Of a DNA stretch of 6,392 bases, positions 6,009-6,392 are shown piece by piece. How positions within the stretch are numbered: position 1 is the first letter of the stretch; the number at the start of each line of letters is the position of its first letter. The position numbers and the translations under genes are program-made. The DNA comes from Actinomycetota bacterium (GTDB taxonomy: Bacteria; Actinomycetota; Acidimicrobiia; Acidimicrobiales; AC-14), in assembly GCA_020200615.1 (NCBI GenBank), contig JAIVIH010000392.1, forward strand, positions 1 to 6,392, written 5' to 3'. The notes under the pieces were generated by a model that saw only the letters and a program-made list of their open reading frames with translations, was not told the DNA's origin and searched no databases.

Positions 6009-6210
6009 CACGCGCTCCCTCGCAGCGCCGCCCGCCGCCCACGGGGGCCGGCCAGGGCGATGACGCCCGCCAGCAGCGCCCACGTCAGGGGCCGCTGGAT
6101 GACGTCGCCGGCCCGGCTGAAGGAGCCGGAGCCCTTGCGGGAGCCCCTTCCGACGATCCGGGACACGAGGCGGTCCTCAGCCGATCGTCCCCGCAGCAGC
6201 ATCGGTCCTA

Positions 6211-6216
6211 TCCTTT
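6211..6216 (-). promoter_or_regulatory. Ribosome binding site of the PAP2-like fragment
   Basis: Read on the minus strand this is AAAGGA, eight bases before ATG 6202. It is the best Shine-Dalgarno on this strand and decides ATG 6202 over the more upstream in-frame ATG codon at 6262. Confidence 0.5.
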
Positions 6217-6299
6217 CACGGGTCCGCTCCGGGTCTACGCGGCCACTGCACTGTCGCATCATCTCGGCTCGTGAACGCGGCCGTGGCTGAGCCGTTGAC

Positions 6300-6317
6300 C
6301 CCGGCCCCTACGCCGGG
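6300..6317. repeat. Short GC hairpin upstream of the right-edge gene
   Basis: CCCGGC (6300-6305) pairs perfectly with GCCGGG (6312-6317) around the loop CCCTAC. No T-run follows on either strand. It sits in the leader of the gene at 6342 and could affect its mRNA, but in DNA this GC-rich a 6-bp stem is easily accidental. Confidence 0.2.
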
Positions 6318-6334
6318 CCCCTGAGATATGAACC

Positions 6335-6339
6335 GGAGG
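6335..6339 (+). promoter_or_regulatory. Ribosome binding site of the right-edge gene
   Basis: GGAGG lies two bases before ATG 6342 and five before the in-frame GTG 6345. The spacing fits GTG 6345 better, so the true start may be the second codon. Confidence 0.5.
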
Positions 6340-6341
6340 CC

Positions 6342-6392
6342 ATGGTGGCGCTAGTCGATCCCAACCGGTCGCTGTGGATGGCGACCACGTTG
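6342..6392 (+). CDS. Start of a gene cut by the window edge; possible FAD-dependent (DadA/Rieske-type) oxidoreductase
   Basis: Seventeen codons are open to the window end, preceded by GGAGG. ATG 6342 is given as the start, but GTG 6345 is better spaced from that site. The peptide VDPNRSLWMATTL resembles, from memory, the first residues of FAD-dependent amine or amino-acid oxidoreductases of the DadA type, some with a C-terminal Rieske domain. These often begin 'SLWMATTP..DYP.L.GD' before the FAD-binding 'DVAVVGGGI.G' motif. That motif would lie just outside the window, so the assignment is a guess from a very short match. It is divergent from the PAP2-like fragment, with about 140 bases between their starts. 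Confidence 0.4.
   Translation, partial: MVALVDPNRSLWMATTL

Larger units (their letters stand above)
5929..6202 (-). pseudogene. PAP2-phosphatase-like gene, 5' part only
   Basis: This is the minus-strand frame from ATG 6202, with AAAGGA at 6216-6211 eight bases upstream, a strong ribosome binding site. The start MLLRGRSAEDRLVSRIV, a hydrophobic segment PLTWALLAGVIALAG (about 38-52) and PRGRRAALRG (53-62) resemble the N-terminus and first membrane helix of PAP2 (type 2 phosphatidate phosphatase) proteins. After about residue 70 (near position 5995) the likeness fades. RLDRLMGRP (73-81) could be a poor version of the K-x6-RP motif with Arg for Lys. The SGH and second His motifs are absent. The frame stays open to 5522, but from 5928 on it is the antisense of the HELGH gene and has the Arg/Pro/Gly composition of a shadow. 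I therefore read it as a truncated gene. A short unrelated membrane protein is the alternative. Confidence 0.45.
5929..6341. other. Intergenic stretch without an intact gene
   Basis: This stretch of about 410 bases contains the PAP2-like 5' fragment, a candidate TACACT promoter with a 12-codon ORF, and a GC-rich hairpin at 6300-6317. The plus-strand frame from 6060 to 6290 is the antisense of the PAP2-like fragment and its leader and shows no protein-like features. No transposon ends, tRNA or T-tailed terminator were seen. Confidence 0.5.

Noticed and set aside
6060..6290. 76-residue plus-strand ORF
   Set aside because: It is the antisense of the PAP2-like fragment and its leader, is Arg/Ser/Pro-rich, has no ribosome binding site and matches no family I know.
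6295..6330. TTGACC at 6295-6300 as a -35 box for the right-edge gene
   Set aside because: No TANNNT -10 box lies 16-19 bases downstream; the AT-richer GATATG is about 24 bases away.
6328..6354. Eight-residue ORF MNRRPWWR before the right-edge gene
   Set aside because: It has no ribosome binding site of its own and is best explained as a chance ATG over the GGAGG of the next gene.

Overview
The window is very GC-rich throughout, with strong G/C preference at third codon positions and heavy use of GTG starts. This suggests a high-GC actinobacterium, possibly an environmental Acidimicrobiia- or Thermoleophilia-like lineage. That placement is inferred from composition and protein style only; nothing here fixes the taxon.

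Positions 1-5494 hold one tightly packed plus-strand operon of six genes: the C-terminal part of a Gfo/Idh/MocA-type sugar oxidoreductase; a GT4-type glycosyltransferase; three consecutive CgeB-like (GT-B) glycosyltransferases; and a CmoB-like SAM-dependent methyltransferase of what I take to be the TIGR04290 (Rta_06860) family. Every junction overlaps: four are 4-base GTGA stop/start overlaps and one is an 8-base overlap, so translation is probably coupled. The gene set points to a dedicated pathway that builds a methylated or otherwise modified oligosaccharide or glycoconjugate. The product cannot be read from the sequence.

Two of the four glycosyltransferases are damaged. The GT4 gene has lost, in frame, the segment that should carry its E-x7-E catalytic/nucleotide-binding region. 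The third CgeB-like gene has lost about 40 codons near its N-terminus and is thrown out of frame there. The rest of both genes is well preserved, so the lesions are either recent or assembly errors.

Downstream, a short plus-strand gene (5536-5928) encodes a 130-residue protein of unknown function with an HELGH motif and a plausible leaderless promoter. The stretch 5929-6341 has no intact gene. It holds the 5' part of a minus-strand PAP2-phosphatase-like gene with a good ribosome binding site, which stops resembling the family near position 6000, and a possible promoter with a 12-codon ORF running against it. At the right edge a new plus-strand gene begins at 6342, possibly a FAD-dependent (DadA/Rieske-type) oxidoreductase. 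No tRNA, rRNA, CRISPR array, insertion sequence or convincing terminator was seen.
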